A stretch of 64,000 nt of DNA from Deltaproteobacteria bacterium (GTDB taxonomy: Bacteria > Desulfobacterota > Desulfuromonadia > Geobacterales > Geobacteraceae): NCBI GenBank assembly GCA_021848385.1, contig JAJZUQ010000005.1, positions 1 to 64,000 of the forward strand, given 5' to 3'. Positions 34,776 to 43,759 of the stretch are shown piece by piece. The number at the start of each line of letters is the position of its first letter. The stretch's first letter is position 1. The notes under the pieces were generated by a model that saw only the letters and a list, made by a program, of their open reading frames with translations, searched no databases and was not told the DNA's origin. A program made the position numbers and the translations under genes.

Positions 34776-35318
34776 TCAGCTGAAAACTTCGGCGGTAAAA
34801 ACGGATATATCGGCCCCCTCCATCCAGGCGTCTTCGTGAAGACCGGCCTTGAGGCATGTTTGACGCAGGAAGGTTTCCCTGTCCCATCCCTGTTCGACTG
34901 CCACCTGGGGGAGAAGCACCCCGCGCGAAAAGTTCTTTTCGATATAAATGCCGTGCTGTCCGACTTTGATCGTCTCCGGCGAGGAGATTTTCTGCAGGGG
35001 GGAAAGAACAGATATCTCCAGCTGAAAATCCTTCAGGTCCGATGTTTTCATGGGGTAGAAGCGGGGATCCCTGGTGGCCGCTGCCGCTGCCATCTCCTGA
35101 GTCTGCTGGTAAAGGGGTATGTCGGCAGTGAAGTTGCCGATGCAGCCACGCAAGGCCCCATTTATTTTGATGCTTACAAAACAGCCACGTTTGGTCAGAA
35201 GGTTTGCTGATTTTATCGTGCGGGGGATATTTCCGCCGTTTGTTACGGCGGCAATCACGGCCTCGCGGGCAATTTCCAGCAGTAGTTGCCTGTCTTCACT
35301 GGTCAATAAGTTTTGCAC
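34776..35318 (-). CDS. AMMECR1-domain protein (AmmeMemoRadiSam protein A-like)
   Basis: The 180-residue protein has the family signature GALRGCIGNF and the surrounding blocks RGCFVSIKIN, AAAAATRDPRFYPM, ISVLSPLQKIS and RGVLLPQVAVEQGWDRETFL. In many bacteria this protein is encoded with a Memo-like protein and a radical SAM enzyme, but neither is present here, so it stands alone. Its biochemical role is unknown. It is transcribed towards the citrate synthase terminator and divergently from the aldehyde dehydrogenase gene. Confidence 0.88.
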   Translation of the reverse strand: MQNLLTSEDRQLLLEIAREAVIAAVTNGGNIPRTIKSANLLTKRGCFVSIKINGALRGCIGNFTADIPLYQQTQEMAAAAATRDPRFYPMKTSDLKDFQLEISVLSPLQKISSPETIKVGQHGIYIEKNFSRGVLLPQVAVEQGWDRETFLRQTCLKAGLHEDAWMEGADISVFTAEVFS

Positions 35319-35413
35319 ACTGTCCCCCTATGGTAATGGTTGCTAATGTTTGCTTACCGTAATATATTTAACCGGTTCTTGGCAAGAAATAATGGACTCT
35401 GCGGGAGGAGCTC

Positions 35414-36841
35414 ATGGCAAAACGATACAGCGTACTTGTCGGTGGCGAGTGGGTAGGTGAGGGGTGGAACGGGATCGAGGTGATCAACCCGTATGACGAT
35501 TCGGTTATAGGTAGTGTCCCTGAGGCGTCCGCCGCAGAAGTAGATCATGCCATTGAGGCGGCTCTCAAGGGGGCTGCCTCAATGGCAGCGCTGCCGGCCT
35601 ATAAAAGGTCCGATATCCTGAATCGCGCAGCAGATTTCCTGTTGCGGGATAAGGATGAAGTGGCGGAAATTATTGCGAGAGAAGCGGGTAAATCCTGGAA
35701 ATTTGCCCTGGCCGAGGCCGAGCGGAGTGCAGAGACGCTACGCTTCGCTGCTCTGGAGGCGAAGGCGAGTCATGGCGAGATCGTCCCCATGGATGCCTCG
35801 CCGGTTTCTGCCGGACGTTTCGGGTTTTACCTGCGTACCCCGATCGGCGTGATCGGTGCTATTACGCCGTTCAATTTTCCCCTCAATCTTGTGGTTCACA
35901 AGGTTGCTCCTGCGCTTGCTGCCGGCAATGCCCTGGTGCTCAAGCCGGCTACAAAGACCCCCCTTGCCTCCATTAAACTTGCCGAAATCCTGATGGAGGC
36001 CGGCTTGCCCGCCGGAGCGCTGAATCTGGTCATCGGAAGCGGCGTTACCGTCGGTAACCGGCTCGTTGAGGACGAACGGCTTGCCATGATCACCTTTACC
36101 GGGAGCCCGCCAGTGGGAAGAGAGATCAAGGCGCGCTGCGGGTTGAAGAGGGTGACCCTTGAGCTTGGCTCCAATTCGCCTACCATAATTGAGGAAGACG
36201 GCGATGTGGATGCCGCGGTTGGTCGCTGTGTCGTCGGAAGTTTCGCTAACTCCGGGCAGGTCTGTATTTCGGTGCAGAGGATATTCGTCCACCGTAATCG
36301 GTATGCGGAATTCATCGACAAGTTTGTTGCGGCAACATGCCGGCTCAAGGTCGGAGATCCCCTGGACAAGGGGTGTGATGTCGGCCCGATGATCAGCCGT
36401 AAGGAACTTGCCAGGTCGCTGGAGTGGCTTGAAGAGGCAAAAAAAATGGGGGCTGTCGTTGCTGCCGGTGGCGAGGCGGTCGGCAACTGCCTTCAGCCGA
36501 CCATCCTGACCGGTGTTACACGGGAGATGAAAGTGATGTGTTCGGAAGTTTTTGCGCCGATCGTTTCGGTCCTTCCCTATGATACGTTTGATGAGGCACT
36601 GGATATGGCGGATGACTCGGTGTATGGCCTGCAGGCGGGGGTCTATACGAACGATATCAATAAGGCGTTCAAGGCCGTTAAAAGACTGGATGTCGGTGGT
36701 GTCATTATCAATGATGTGCCCACGTTCAGGGTCGACCACATGCCCTACGGAGGCAATAAGGAGAGCGGCCTGGGGCGTGAAGGGGTGCGCTATGCCATGG
36801 AGGAAATGACGAATATCAAGATGGTTTGTATAAATCTGTAA
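35414..36841 (+). CDS. NAD(P)-dependent aldehyde dehydrogenase
   Basis: The 475-residue enzyme oxidises an aldehyde to the acid. The cofactor site has TPFNFPLNLVVHKVAPALAAGNALVLKPA and FTGSPPVGREI. The general-base glutamate is in LELGSNSP and the catalytic cysteine in NSGQVCISVQR. The C-terminal PYGGNKESGLGREG motif is intact. It is closest in pattern to the GapN/lactaldehyde/succinate-semialdehyde branch, but the substrate is not evident. GGGAGGAGC precedes the ATG. Confidence 0.92.
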   Translation: MAKRYSVLVGGEWVGEGWNGIEVINPYDDSVIGSVPEASAAEVDHAIEAALKGAASMAALPAYKRSDILNRAADFLLRDKDEVAEIIAREAGKSWKFALAEAERSAETLRFAALEAKASHGEIVPMDASPVSAGRFGFYLRTPIGVIGAITPFNFPLNLVVHKVAPALAAGNALVLKPATKTPLASIKLAEILMEAGLPAGALNLVIGSGVTVGNRLVEDERLAMITFTGSPPVGREIKARCGLKRVTLELGSNSPTIIEEDGDVDAAVGRCVVGSFANSGQVCISVQRIFVHRNRYAEFIDKFVAATCRLKVGDPLDKGCDVGPMISRKELARSLEWLEEAKKMGAVVAAGGEAVGNCLQPTILTGVTREMKVMCSEVFAPIVSVLPYDTFDEALDMADDSVYGLQAGVYTNDINKAFKAVKRLDVGGVIINDVPTFRVDHMPYGGNKESGLGREGVRYAMEEMTNIKMVCINL

Positions 36842-36926
36842 CCGGCTGTTTCACGTTGAGGTCCTGGCCTTTTCTAACTGGCTGAAATTCCGTGTTAAGC
36901 AAAAATTACTGGTAACTAAAAAAAAG

Positions 36927-36954
36927 TTGACATTTGTATTAAAGGTAGTATATT
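36927..36954 (+). promoter_or_regulatory. Strong sigma-70-like promoter for the small lipoprotein
   Basis: TTGACA (36927-36932), 16-base spacer, TATATT (36949-36954), about 80 bases before the start codon, within a very AT-rich spacer. Confidence 0.6.
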
Positions 36955-37033
36955 TCGCATTTGTTGTCTCCGAAAAAAACCATGCGCTTCGCGCCATAAT
37001 GGTAATCAAAAAAGAAAAGAGGTGATTACGTCA

Positions 37034-37228
37034 ATGAAAAAACTGATCTCTTTGGCTCTGTGCCTGACCTTCGCACTGGCATTCACTGCTGGTTGCAAGA
37101 AGAAAGAGGAAGCTCCGGCTCCGGCTCCGGCCGCTGAGCAGACTGCTCCCGCGCAGCAACCGATGTCTTCTGCCAAGGCTCCTGCGGCTGCTCCGGCTGC
37201 CCCTGCCGCTCCGGCTGACAAGAAGTAA
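37034..37228 (+). CDS. Small Ala/Pro-rich lipoprotein
   Basis: The start at 37034 (MKKLISLALCLTFALAFTAG) follows AGAGGTG at good spacing. The 64-residue product has a lipoprotein-type signal ending in FTAGC, then KKKEE. The rest is low-complexity alanine and proline (APAPAPAAEQTAPAQQ and APAAAPAAPAAPADKK). After lipidation only about 45 residues remain, without a folded domain. A strong promoter and a perfect terminator surround the gene, so it is probably an abundant monocistronic lipoprotein. The role is unknown; a spacer or wall-associated tether is conceivable. Confidence 0.85.
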   Translation: MKKLISLALCLTFALAFTAGCKKKEEAPAPAPAAEQTAPAQQPMSSAKAPAAAPAAPAAPADKK

Positions 37229-37254
37229 TCTCGGTTTCCTGTTTGTTCTGGACA

Positions 37255-37290
37255 AAAATAGCCTACAGAATTCATTCTGTAGGCTATTTT
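37255..37290. terminator. Intrinsic terminator after the small lipoprotein
   Basis: AAAATAGCCTACAGAAT pairs perfectly with ATTCTGTAGGCTATTTT over a two-base centre, with A/T-rich ends for either strand. Confidence 0.9.
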
Positions 37291-37310
37291 ATTTGAACCC
37301 CAGAAACCCC

Positions 37311-37339
37311 TTGACATGCGTATGACCACATGATAATTA
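37311..37339 (+). promoter_or_regulatory. Putative ndk promoter
   Basis: TTGACA (37311-37316) is followed by TAATTA (37334-37339) at 17 bases, overlapping a TGATAAT. It starts about 75 bases upstream of ndk. Confidence 0.5.
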
Positions 37340-37388
37340 AATCGGTCTTTGTATACTCTTGTAACAGACGATCACCCAGGAGGAAGTT

Positions 37389-37802
37389 ATGGAAAGAACG
37401 TTCGCAATCATCAAACCCGATGCCGTAGAGCGTAAGATAACCGGCAAGGTGCTGGCCAAGATCGAAGAGGCCGGTTTCGGCATAGTTGGTATGAAGAAGA
37501 TCCACCTGAGCAAGGCACAGGCGGAAGGGTTCTACTATGTGCACAAGGAACGCCCCTTCTTCAACGATCTCTGCGCATTCATGTCGCGTAGTCCCGTAGT
37601 GGTGCTTGTCCTGGAGCGGGAGAACGCCATTGCCAAATGGCGCGAGGTGATGGGTGCCACCAATCCGGCCAATGCAGAGCCTGGAACTATCCGCAAGGAA
37701 TTCGGGGTAAGCATCGAGGAGAATTCAGCCCATGGTTCCGACGCCCCGGAAACTGCCGCTTTCGAGATTCCCTATTTCTTCAGCCAGCTCGAACTGGTCT
37801 GA
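37389..37802 (+). CDS. ndk: Nucleoside diphosphate kinase
   Basis: The 137-residue enzyme transfers the gamma phosphate between nucleoside di- and triphosphates. It starts [19 protein letters not shown]. The catalytic histidine is His115 in [11 protein letters not shown]. Length and motifs are standard. AGGAGGAAGTT precedes the ATG. A terminator follows 25 bases after the stop, immediately before rlmN. Confidence 0.97.
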   Translation: MERTFAIIKPDAVERKITGKVLAKIEEAGFGIVGMKKIHLSKAQAEGFYYVHKERPFFNDLCAFMSRSPVVVLVLERENAIAKWREVMGATNPANAEPGTIRKEFGVSIEENSAHGSDAPETAAFEIPYFFSQLELV

Positions 37803-37826
37803 ATCAAACAGCACTGAGATGACGAT

Positions 37827-37851
37827 AAGCCCTTCATACGAAGGGCTTTTT
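37827..37851 (+). terminator. Intrinsic terminator after ndk
   Basis: AAGCCCTTC and GAAGGGCTT pair over a four-base loop and are followed by Ts. It ends only about 14 bases before the rlmN start, so any rlmN transcript starting at ndk must read through it. Confidence 0.8.
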
Positions 37852-37864
37852 CATATCCGCACCT

Positions 37865-38905
37865 ATGGCTAATGTTGACCTGAAAAATTTGACCCTCCCG
37901 GACCTTGAAACCTTTATCTCTGGGCAGGGGAAAGAGCGGTTCCGTGCCCGGCAGATCTTCAAGTGGATCTACCAGCAGGGGGTTACCGACTTCGCATCGA
38001 TGACCAACCTGTCACGGGAATTCCGTGCAGAATTGGCGGCGACTGCCTGTGTCAGCGACCTGCAGCCGGAGGTGGTGGAGGTCTCGACGGACGGAACACG
38101 AAAGTACCTGTTCCGCCTGGAAGATGGTGCCAGCGTGGAATCGGTGCTGATACCGGATGAGGGGCGCAACACCCTCTGTATCTCCAGTCAGGTCGGCTGC
38201 GCCATGGCCTGCGAATTTTGCCTTACCGGCACCTTCAAGCTCACGCGTAACCTGACGACCGCTGAAATCGTTAATCAGGTCTGTGCCGTCAGGCGTGATG
38301 CGGAGATACGGAATATCGTCTTCATGGGGATGGGTGAGCCGCTGGCAAACCTGGACAATGTTGTGCCTGCGATTAAAATTCTTATCGACAACGATGGGCT
38401 GCAGTTCTCAAATCGCCGGGTGACGGTCTCTACCTCCGGCCTCGTGTCAGAGCTGGATGTCCTCGGGGGATCGGTGACGGTCAATCTGGCGGTTTCCCTC
38501 AATGCCACGACCGACGAACTGCGTGACCGGATCATGCCGATCAACCGCAGATACCCGCTCAAGGCGTTGCTTGCCGCCTGCAGACGCTTTCCCCTTCCCT
38601 CCCGGCGTTATATTACTTTTGAGTATGTGCTGATCAGGGATCTGAACGATACCCTCGATGATGCGCGCAGGCTGGTACGGCTGGTGAGCGATATCCCCTG
38701 CAAGATCAACCTGATTGCGTTCAATGAACATGAGGGCTGCTCGTTCCGGGCTCCCACCCAGGAGGCGATCGACCGCTTCCACAAATATCTGTTGGACAAG
38801 CATTTCACCGTCATCACCCGGGCAAGCCGGGGAGGTGACATCTCGGCTGCCTGCGGGCAGTTGAAGGGGCGGTTGGATAAATCAGTTCAAGGTTCAACGT
38901 TCTAG
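37865..38905 (+). CDS. rlmN: Dual-specificity RNA methyltransferase RlmN
   Basis: RlmN methylates C2 of adenosine 2503 in 23S rRNA and adenosine 37 in some tRNAs by a radical SAM mechanism. The 346-residue protein has the cluster cysteines 112, 116 and 119 in [14 protein letters not shown]. The second methyl-carrying cysteine is in [13 protein letters not shown] near the C-terminus. No good ribosome binding site precedes ATG 37865, because the ndk terminator occupies that position. The stop codon lies inside a heptamer array. Confidence 0.95.
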   Translation: MANVDLKNLTLPDLETFISGQGKERFRARQIFKWIYQQGVTDFASMTNLSREFRAELAATACVSDLQPEVVEVSTDGTRKYLFRLEDGASVESVLIPDEGRNTLCISSQVGCAMACEFCLTGTFKLTRNLTTAEIVNQVCAVRRDAEIRNIVFMGMGEPLANLDNVVPAIKILIDNDGLQFSNRRVTVSTSGLVSELDVLGGSVTVNLAVSLNATTDELRDRIMPINRRYPLKALLAACRRFPLPSRRYITFEYVLIRDLNDTLDDARRLVRLVSDIPCKINLIAFNEHEGCSFRAPTQEAIDRFHKYLLDKHFTVITRASRGGDISAACGQLKGRLDKSVQGSTF

Positions 38906-38918
38906 GTTCGACGTTCAA
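38884..38918 (+). repeat. Heptamer array spanning the rlmN stop codon
   Basis: Five units in phase: AGTTCAA, GGTTCAA, CGTTCTA, GGTTCGA, CGTTCAA. The rlmN TAG is at 38903-38905, split across units three and four. Confidence 0.7.
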
Positions 38919-38953
38919 ATCTACATCAGTCTCGTTACAAGAGGGGGACGTAC

Positions 38954-39817
38954 ATGGCGGAACAGATTGTCGGTGTCATCGGTGGCAGCGGGCTCTACGA
39001 GATGGAAGGGTTGGCGGATATCCGGGAGGTAACGGTTGATACGCCGTTCGGCGCTCCCTCCGACACGTTTGTCACCGGAAACCTGGAAGGGGTGCGGATG
39101 GTCTTTCTCCCCCGTCACGGCCGGGGGCATCGACTCCTCCCCTCCGAGGTGAACTATCGGGCAAACATTTACGGCATGAAGAAGCTGGGTGCTGAGCGGA
39201 TCATCTCCGTCTCGGCCGTGGGAAGCATGAAAGAGGATATCCCGCCTGGAGATATCGTTATTCCCGACCAGTTCATCGATCGCACCAAAGGGATCAGGAA
39301 GGATACCTTTTTTGGCGATGGCGTCGTGGCCCACGTCGGCTTTGCCGACCCGGTATGCGGCTCCCTGTCGGACATCCTCTACAGTGCTGCCTGCAAGGCG
39401 GGAGCGAATGTGCACAAGGGGGGCACCTACATCTGCATGGAGGGGCCTGCGTTCTCCACCCGTGCCGAGTCCCTGCTCTATCGTTCGCTCGGAGCTTCGG
39501 TCATCGGCATGACCAACCTGACCGAGGCCAAGTTGGCCCGGGAGGCCGAGATATGCTATGGCACCATCGCCCTTTCCACCGACTATGACTGCTGGCATGA
39601 ACACCATGACGATGTGACTGTCGACGCGATTGTTGCCATCATCAAGCAGAATGTTGCCATGGCGAAGAATATCATTCGCCATGCCGTCGCCGAGCTCGGC
39701 GGTGAACGCAGCTGTCCCTGTGCGACAGCCCTGCAGTTCTCCATAATCACTGAAAAATCGCACATTCCGGCCGCGGCGCGGCAGAATCTCGACCTTTTAA
39801 TCGGAAAATACCTCTAA
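38954..39817 (+). CDS. mtnP: S-methyl-5'-thioadenosine phosphorylase
   Basis: The enzyme splits methylthioadenosine with phosphate into adenine and methylthioribose-1-phosphate. The 287-residue protein starts [19 protein letters not shown]. It has [32 protein letters not shown] and a purine-site DYDCWHE. These features match MTA phosphorylase better than purine nucleoside phosphorylase. The gene is followed after 15 bases by a PfkB-type kinase, so the two are probably cotranscribed. Confidence 0.92.
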   Translation: MAEQIVGVIGGSGLYEMEGLADIREVTVDTPFGAPSDTFVTGNLEGVRMVFLPRHGRGHRLLPSEVNYRANIYGMKKLGAERIISVSAVGSMKEDIPPGDIVIPDQFIDRTKGIRKDTFFGDGVVAHVGFADPVCGSLSDILYSAACKAGANVHKGGTYICMEGPAFSTRAESLLYRSLGASVIGMTNLTEAKLAREAEICYGTIALSTDYDCWHEHHDDVTVDAIVAIIKQNVAMAKNIIRHAVAELGGERSCPCATALQFSIITEKSHIPAAARQNLDLLIGKYL

Positions 39818-39832
39818 TCAAGGAGATCCCCC

Positions 39833-40747
39833 ATGGGCATCGTCGTCGTCGGCACGGTTGCATTCGATACGGTAGAAACCCCATTCGGCAGAGGAGAGAA
39901 CGTGCTCGGCGGCTCGGCCACCTATTTTTCCACCTCAGCCAGCTTTTTTACCGATGTCTCGATGGTGGCGGTTGTGGGTGAGGATTTCCCCGAGGAGCAT
40001 GTCCAGTTCCTCCGCTCCCGTGATATTGACCTCCGCGGGTTGGCGCGCATCCCCGGCAAGACCTTCCACTGGTCAGGACGTTATGGTTACGACCTGAACG
40101 AGGCTCAGACCCTCGACACCCAGCTCAACGTACTGACCCAGTTTCGTCCCGAGCTCCCCGAAAGTTACCGCGATGCCGACTACCTCTTCCTTGCCAATAT
40201 CGATCCGGAGCTTCAACTCGAAGTGCTCGACCAGGTGAGAGGTGCCAAATGGGTGGCATGCGATACCATGAATTTCTGGATATCCTCCAAGCCGGAAGCA
40301 CTGAAAAAGGTGCTGCAGAGGGTTGATATGGTGGTTATCAACGAAGGGGAGGCGCGCCAGTTCACCGGTGAGGCGAATCTGGTCAAGGCGGCCCGGCAGA
40401 TCGTGGCCCTCGGCTGCAAACGGCTGGTTGTGAAGCGGGGGGAGTACGGCGTACTCATGTTCACCGGGTCATCCATCTTTGCTGCCCCTGCCTATCCGTT
40501 GGAGGAGGTGTTCGATCCGACCGGTGCCGGTGATACCTTTGCCGGCGGGGTTATGGGGTACATCGCCAATACGGGTAATCTGTCCGAGGAGGGAATCCGC
40601 CAGGGGATCGTTTTCGGAAGCGTCATGGCATCCTTCAACGTGGAGGATTTCAGCCTCAATCGCCTGAAACGTCTCAGCTACTCTGAAATTGAGGAGCGCT
40701 ACCGTATCTTCAAGACAATGACCCATTTCGAAGGTCTGGACGACTAA
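39833..40747 (+). CDS. PfkB-family carbohydrate/nucleoside kinase
   Basis: The 304-residue kinase has the N-terminal glycine motif VLGGSATYFSTSASFF and the C-terminal PfkB signature DPTGAGDTFAGGVMGY with its catalytic aspartate. AAGGAG lies upstream of the ATG. It is encoded directly after MTA phosphorylase, so it might act on a ribose- or adenosine-like product of that pathway. The known methylthioribose kinase is from another family, so any link is an inference. A ribokinase or adenosine-kinase-like activity is possible. Confidence 0.88.
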   Translation: MGIVVVGTVAFDTVETPFGRGENVLGGSATYFSTSASFFTDVSMVAVVGEDFPEEHVQFLRSRDIDLRGLARIPGKTFHWSGRYGYDLNEAQTLDTQLNVLTQFRPELPESYRDADYLFLANIDPELQLEVLDQVRGAKWVACDTMNFWISSKPEALKKVLQRVDMVVINEGEARQFTGEANLVKAARQIVALGCKRLVVKRGEYGVLMFTGSSIFAAPAYPLEEVFDPTGAGDTFAGGVMGYIANTGNLSEEGIRQGIVFGSVMASFNVEDFSLNRLKRLSYSEIEERYRIFKTMTHFEGLDD

Positions 40748-40783
40748 GCCTTCCACTCCGTCTGTGCTTGCCCGGCGCCGTGA

Positions 40784-40812
40784 TTGACAGGAACCTGCAA
40801 ATCTGCTAGTTT
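40784..40812 (+). promoter_or_regulatory. Putative promoter for the TPR lipoprotein operon
   Basis: TTGACA (40784-40789) and TAGTTT (40807-40812) with a 17-base spacer, about 100 bases before the start codon. Confidence 0.5.
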
Positions 40813-40909
40813 TGGCAGCCAGTATTTACAATCTCCTTACGGATAGACATTTGCGGTCCGGTGTGCATTGCCGGCAAGGTGCCCCGACCCGTCGGGACAA
40901 GGAGTAAAT

Positions 40910-41656
40910 GTGAAGCTCGTCAAACTCGTCGGTATCATCTTTGCTGCCTCACTCTGCATCTCCTGTGCTGCGGGTTCCGCTGCTACCAAGAAGGCATCCT
41001 ATCATTACCAGATGGGGCTTTCCCACTTTCTGGAAGGGGATTACACCAGTGCCCTCGTCGATTTGACCGAAGCGGAAAAAATTACGCCGGACGACCCTGA
41101 CCTCCTCTACTATCTTGGAAGGACCTATTTCGAAAAAAAGAAGTACGAGCTGGCGGAACAGCGCTTTCTTAAGTCCCTGGCCTTGAAACCGGACAATCCC
41201 AATGCCCGTAATGACCTGGGGGTCGATTACCTGGAAATGAAGCGCTGGGATGATGCGATAATCCAGTTCAAGGTGGTGGCAGACGACATCTTCTTTCAGA
41301 GCCAGGAGGCTGCCAACATCAATCTGGGAATCGCCTACTTCAATAAGGGGGATTATCCCCGCGCCCTGTCCGTCCTCCGTGAGGTGGTCGGTAACAACCC
41401 CCGGGAACCCCGTGCACGGCTCAACCTGGGGAAGGTCTATTTCGCCATGGACAAGATCGACCTGGCGATTGAAGAGTTCAACCGGGCGATCGAACTTAAT
41501 AAAAATTACGTCAATGCCTACTACAGTCTCGGACTTGCCGACCTGAAGCAGAAGGAAAACAGGGCGGCTGCAGCGGCCTTTCGGGAGGTCCTGCGTATTG
41601 CTCCCGATTCCGAGTTGGGTCAGCTTGCCAGGGAGTACCTCGATGTGCTCAAGTGA
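40910..41656 (+). CDS. TPR-repeat lipoprotein (PilF/PilW-like)
   Basis: I take GTG 40910 (KLVKLVGIIFAASLCISC follows), which has AAGGAG five bases upstream; the open frame to 40868 is unlikely. The 248-residue protein has a lipoprotein signal ending CISC and five or six TPR units (KASYHYQMGLSHFLEGDYTS, then PDLLYYLGRTYFEKKKYELA, and so on to VNAYYSLGLADLKQKENRAA). It resembles the outer-membrane pilotin that helps the type IV pilus secretin, although no pilus gene is near. The next gene, a RodZ-like protein, overlaps by four bases. Confidence 0.8.
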   Translation: MKLVKLVGIIFAASLCISCAAGSAATKKASYHYQMGLSHFLEGDYTSALVDLTEAEKITPDDPDLLYYLGRTYFEKKKYELAEQRFLKSLALKPDNPNARNDLGVDYLEMKRWDDAIIQFKVVADDIFFQSQEAANINLGIAYFNKGDYPRALSVLREVVGNNPREPRARLNLGKVYFAMDKIDLAIEEFNRAIELNKNYVNAYYSLGLADLKQKENRAAAAAFREVLRIAPDSELGQLAREYLDVLK

Positions 41657-42480
41657 GGGACGGCGTGCCTGAACCGGATTCCGGCCATAACGGCGAAAAG
41701 CCCGTTGGCGTCTACCTGAGGGAAACACGGGAGGCACGTGGCCTGTGTCTGGACGATGCCGCCCGGGTAACCCGTATCGGTAAAAACTATCTCGTGGCCC
41801 TTGAAGCGGGAAAGTTCGACAAGCTGCCAAATCCTGCCTATGTCAAGGGCTTCCTGCGCATCTATGCCGGTTACCTTGGGCTTTCCGGTGATGCCGTAGT
41901 CGGAATGTTCGAGCGCGACGCCGTTCCCCGGTCGACCCGGTCAGCAGCAGAGAGTATGTCTTCCCGTGAGGATACCCCGCTGAGGAGCGGCAAGGGGCGC
42001 TGGCTGATACCATCCATGCTTCTCATCCTGGTTCTGGTGGTGGCGTATCTCCTTGATGACAAACAACCACCTCCCCCCTCAGCCCCGCAGGCCCCATCTT
42101 CAACATCTCCTGCAAGCGTGACGGCGCCGGTGCAGCCGGTCCGGACCTCCGTGACGGTTGCCTTAACCCCGGCTGCATCTTTGCCCGTGCTTCCACCCCC
42201 TGAAATATCCCCCCCCTCTTCCGAACAGTCGGGGAAAGGAATTGTCCTGCGGCTCAAGATAAATCAGGACAGTTGGCTGAATATTACTATTGATGGTTCA
42301 ATTTCCCAGCAGTACGACCTCAAAGCAGGTGATCTGATCGAGTGGAAAGGTGAGCGCAGTTTCTCCCTTGATATGGGAAATGCCGGCGGTATTGAAGGAG
42401 AATTCAATGGGAAACCACTCAAGCCTTTCGGCGAGCCCGGCAAGACGGCTCATATCGAACTGCAGGCTGATGGGCCATGA
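41653..42480 (+). CDS. RodZ-like membrane protein with N-terminal HTH
   Basis: The 275-residue protein has an HTH_25-type helix-turn-helix (about 17-85, with GVYLRETREARGLCLDDAARVT and YVKGFLRIYAGYLGL). One membrane helix follows near 117-133 (LIPSMLLILVLVVAYLL), then a Pro/Ser/Thr-rich periplasmic linker and a C-terminal DUF4115 domain (SWLNITIDGSISQQYDLKAGD). This is the RodZ arrangement, which links MreB to cell-shape control. GTG at 41653 overlaps the previous stop, so it is coupled to the TPR lipoprotein. A standalone role in shape or pilus assembly cannot be decided. Confidence 0.85.
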   Translation: MRDGVPEPDSGHNGEKPVGVYLRETREARGLCLDDAARVTRIGKNYLVALEAGKFDKLPNPAYVKGFLRIYAGYLGLSGDAVVGMFERDAVPRSTRSAAESMSSREDTPLRSGKGRWLIPSMLLILVLVVAYLLDDKQPPPPSAPQAPSSTSPASVTAPVQPVRTSVTVALTPAASLPVLPPPEISPPSSEQSGKGIVLRLKINQDSWLNITIDGSISQQYDLKAGDLIEWKGERSFSLDMGNAGGIEGEFNGKPLKPFGEPGKTAHIELQADGP

Positions 42481-42547
42481 CAGATTCGATGTTTGAATGT
42501 GCGGATACGGGATATAGAACTATTTAACGACAAGGAGATTGCTGCGT

Positions 42548-43285
42548 ATGCAACTGGCGGCGCGTTGCCGAAAATGCGGCAGGGTGATGAAGAGTGAGCG
42601 GGTGGATAGCTATCGGGTAAAAATGACCTGTAGTTGCGGTTTTTCCGATTTCCGTACAATGACGGAAAAGGTCAAGACGGTTAACCCCTTTTACCAGAAG
42701 GCAATCTTTACCCCCTTCATCGAGAGTGAAAAGGGGAAGATGGTGCTGACCATGCAGAAGGCCAACCGGGAGCACCTTGAGATCATCTCCCTGGAAGAGA
42801 TCAGCATGCTTGTCTCTTCCGATTTCGAACTCTCCCAGGTCCTCCAGAAGGTTGCCCAGAAAATGGCCAGCCAGCTCAGGGTGAGTGTCTGCAGTATCTA
42901 CCTGGCAGAGGAGGGTGAACTGGTGCTTGCCGCAACCCACGGCTTCGATGCAGAATTTGTGGGCAAGATCCGTATAAAAATGGGGGAGGGTATCACCGGC
43001 ACCGTTGCCCGGGACAAGCAGCACATAGCCCTTAGCAGCGCCTCCCTTGACCCGCGTTACAAGCTCTTTCCCGAATTGCAGGAGGAGAAGTACAACGCCA
43101 TGCTTTCGTTTCCCATTGCGGATAAGAACGAGGTGTATGGTGTTATCAACCTCAATTCGACGGCCTTGAAGACCTTTTCCGATGACGAGATCTACTTCGT
43201 ATCCATAATTGCCAACCTCATCCTGACGGCGGTCAAGCTGCGGGAGAAAGTAGCCCAAGGGAAAAGGGCCAGTGACCTGTCTTGA
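42548..43285 (+). CDS. Zinc-ribbon and GAF-domain signalling protein
   Basis: ATG 42548 (MQLAARCRKCGRVMKSERVD) is ten bases after AAGGAG and is favoured over a TTG at 42539. The N-terminus has a zinc ribbon (CRKC...CSC). A central GAF domain (about 85-225) shows QVLQKVAQKMASQLRVSVCSIY, MGEGITGTVARDKQH and AMLSFPIADKNEVYGVINL. There is no output domain, so it probably senses a small molecule and acts through a partner. It starts a run of signalling genes on the plus strand. Confidence 0.85.
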   Translation: MQLAARCRKCGRVMKSERVDSYRVKMTCSCGFSDFRTMTEKVKTVNPFYQKAIFTPFIESEKGKMVLTMQKANREHLEIISLEEISMLVSSDFELSQVLQKVAQKMASQLRVSVCSIYLAEEGELVLAATHGFDAEFVGKIRIKMGEGITGTVARDKQHIALSSASLDPRYKLFPELQEEKYNAMLSFPIADKNEVYGVINLNSTALKTFSDDEIYFVSIIANLILTAVKLREKVAQGKRASDLS

Positions 43286-43320
43286 CAGGGTATAACTCCA
43301 TGTTAGACTGAAACAGGTAG

Positions 43321-43728
43321 ATGATCCCCTCAGTGTGGAGTTTGCTTTTGTCGCGAGATCAGAAGAGAATCCTTGTCGTAGACGATGAAGAAAATGCCCG
43401 CATTGGCCTGTCGCGTCTCCTTGTTAAAGAAGGGTTTGTTGTTGATAGTGTATCCAACGGTTACGAGGCCCTCAATTATTTGAGGCAGCAGGACGTCAAC
43501 CTCATCGTTACCGATATCAACATGCCTGAAATGAATGGCATCAACTTTCTCAAGGAACTGAACAGAAGCTTTCCCAAAAGCAACGTGATAATGGTCACCG
43601 CCTACGGGGGTGTTGAGTCGTACATCGAGGCGATGAATCTCGGCGCATTCGAGTATATCAACAAGCCGGTCAAGATGGATGAGCTGAAATCGATCCTCAA
43701 AAAGATATTCAAGGAAAACAATCACTGA
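43321..43728 (+). CDS. Single-domain response regulator
   Basis: A receiver-only protein (ILVVDDEENARIG, phosphoacceptor in LIVTDINMPEMNG, switch threonine in VIMVTAYGG, lysine in YINKPVKMDEL). The ATG at 43321 has a poor site. TTG at 43348 has GGAG seven bases upstream and would give MSRDQKRILVVDDEENAR, which looks more natural. As a stand-alone receiver it probably relays phosphate from a kinase such as the one encoded 0.6 kb downstream. Confidence 0.9.
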   Translation: MIPSVWSLLLSRDQKRILVVDDEENARIGLSRLLVKEGFVVDSVSNGYEALNYLRQQDVNLIVTDINMPEMNGINFLKELNRSFPKSNVIMVTAYGGVESYIEAMNLGAFEYINKPVKMDELKSILKKIFKENNH

Positions 43729-43759
43729 ATCTGCCTGATTCGACAATGGGAGGGGCACC

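Noticed and set aside
38898-38918. GGTTCGA/GTTCAAATC considered as a tRNA T-arm
   Set aside because: No acceptor, D or anticodon arms around it; it belongs to a heptamer array.
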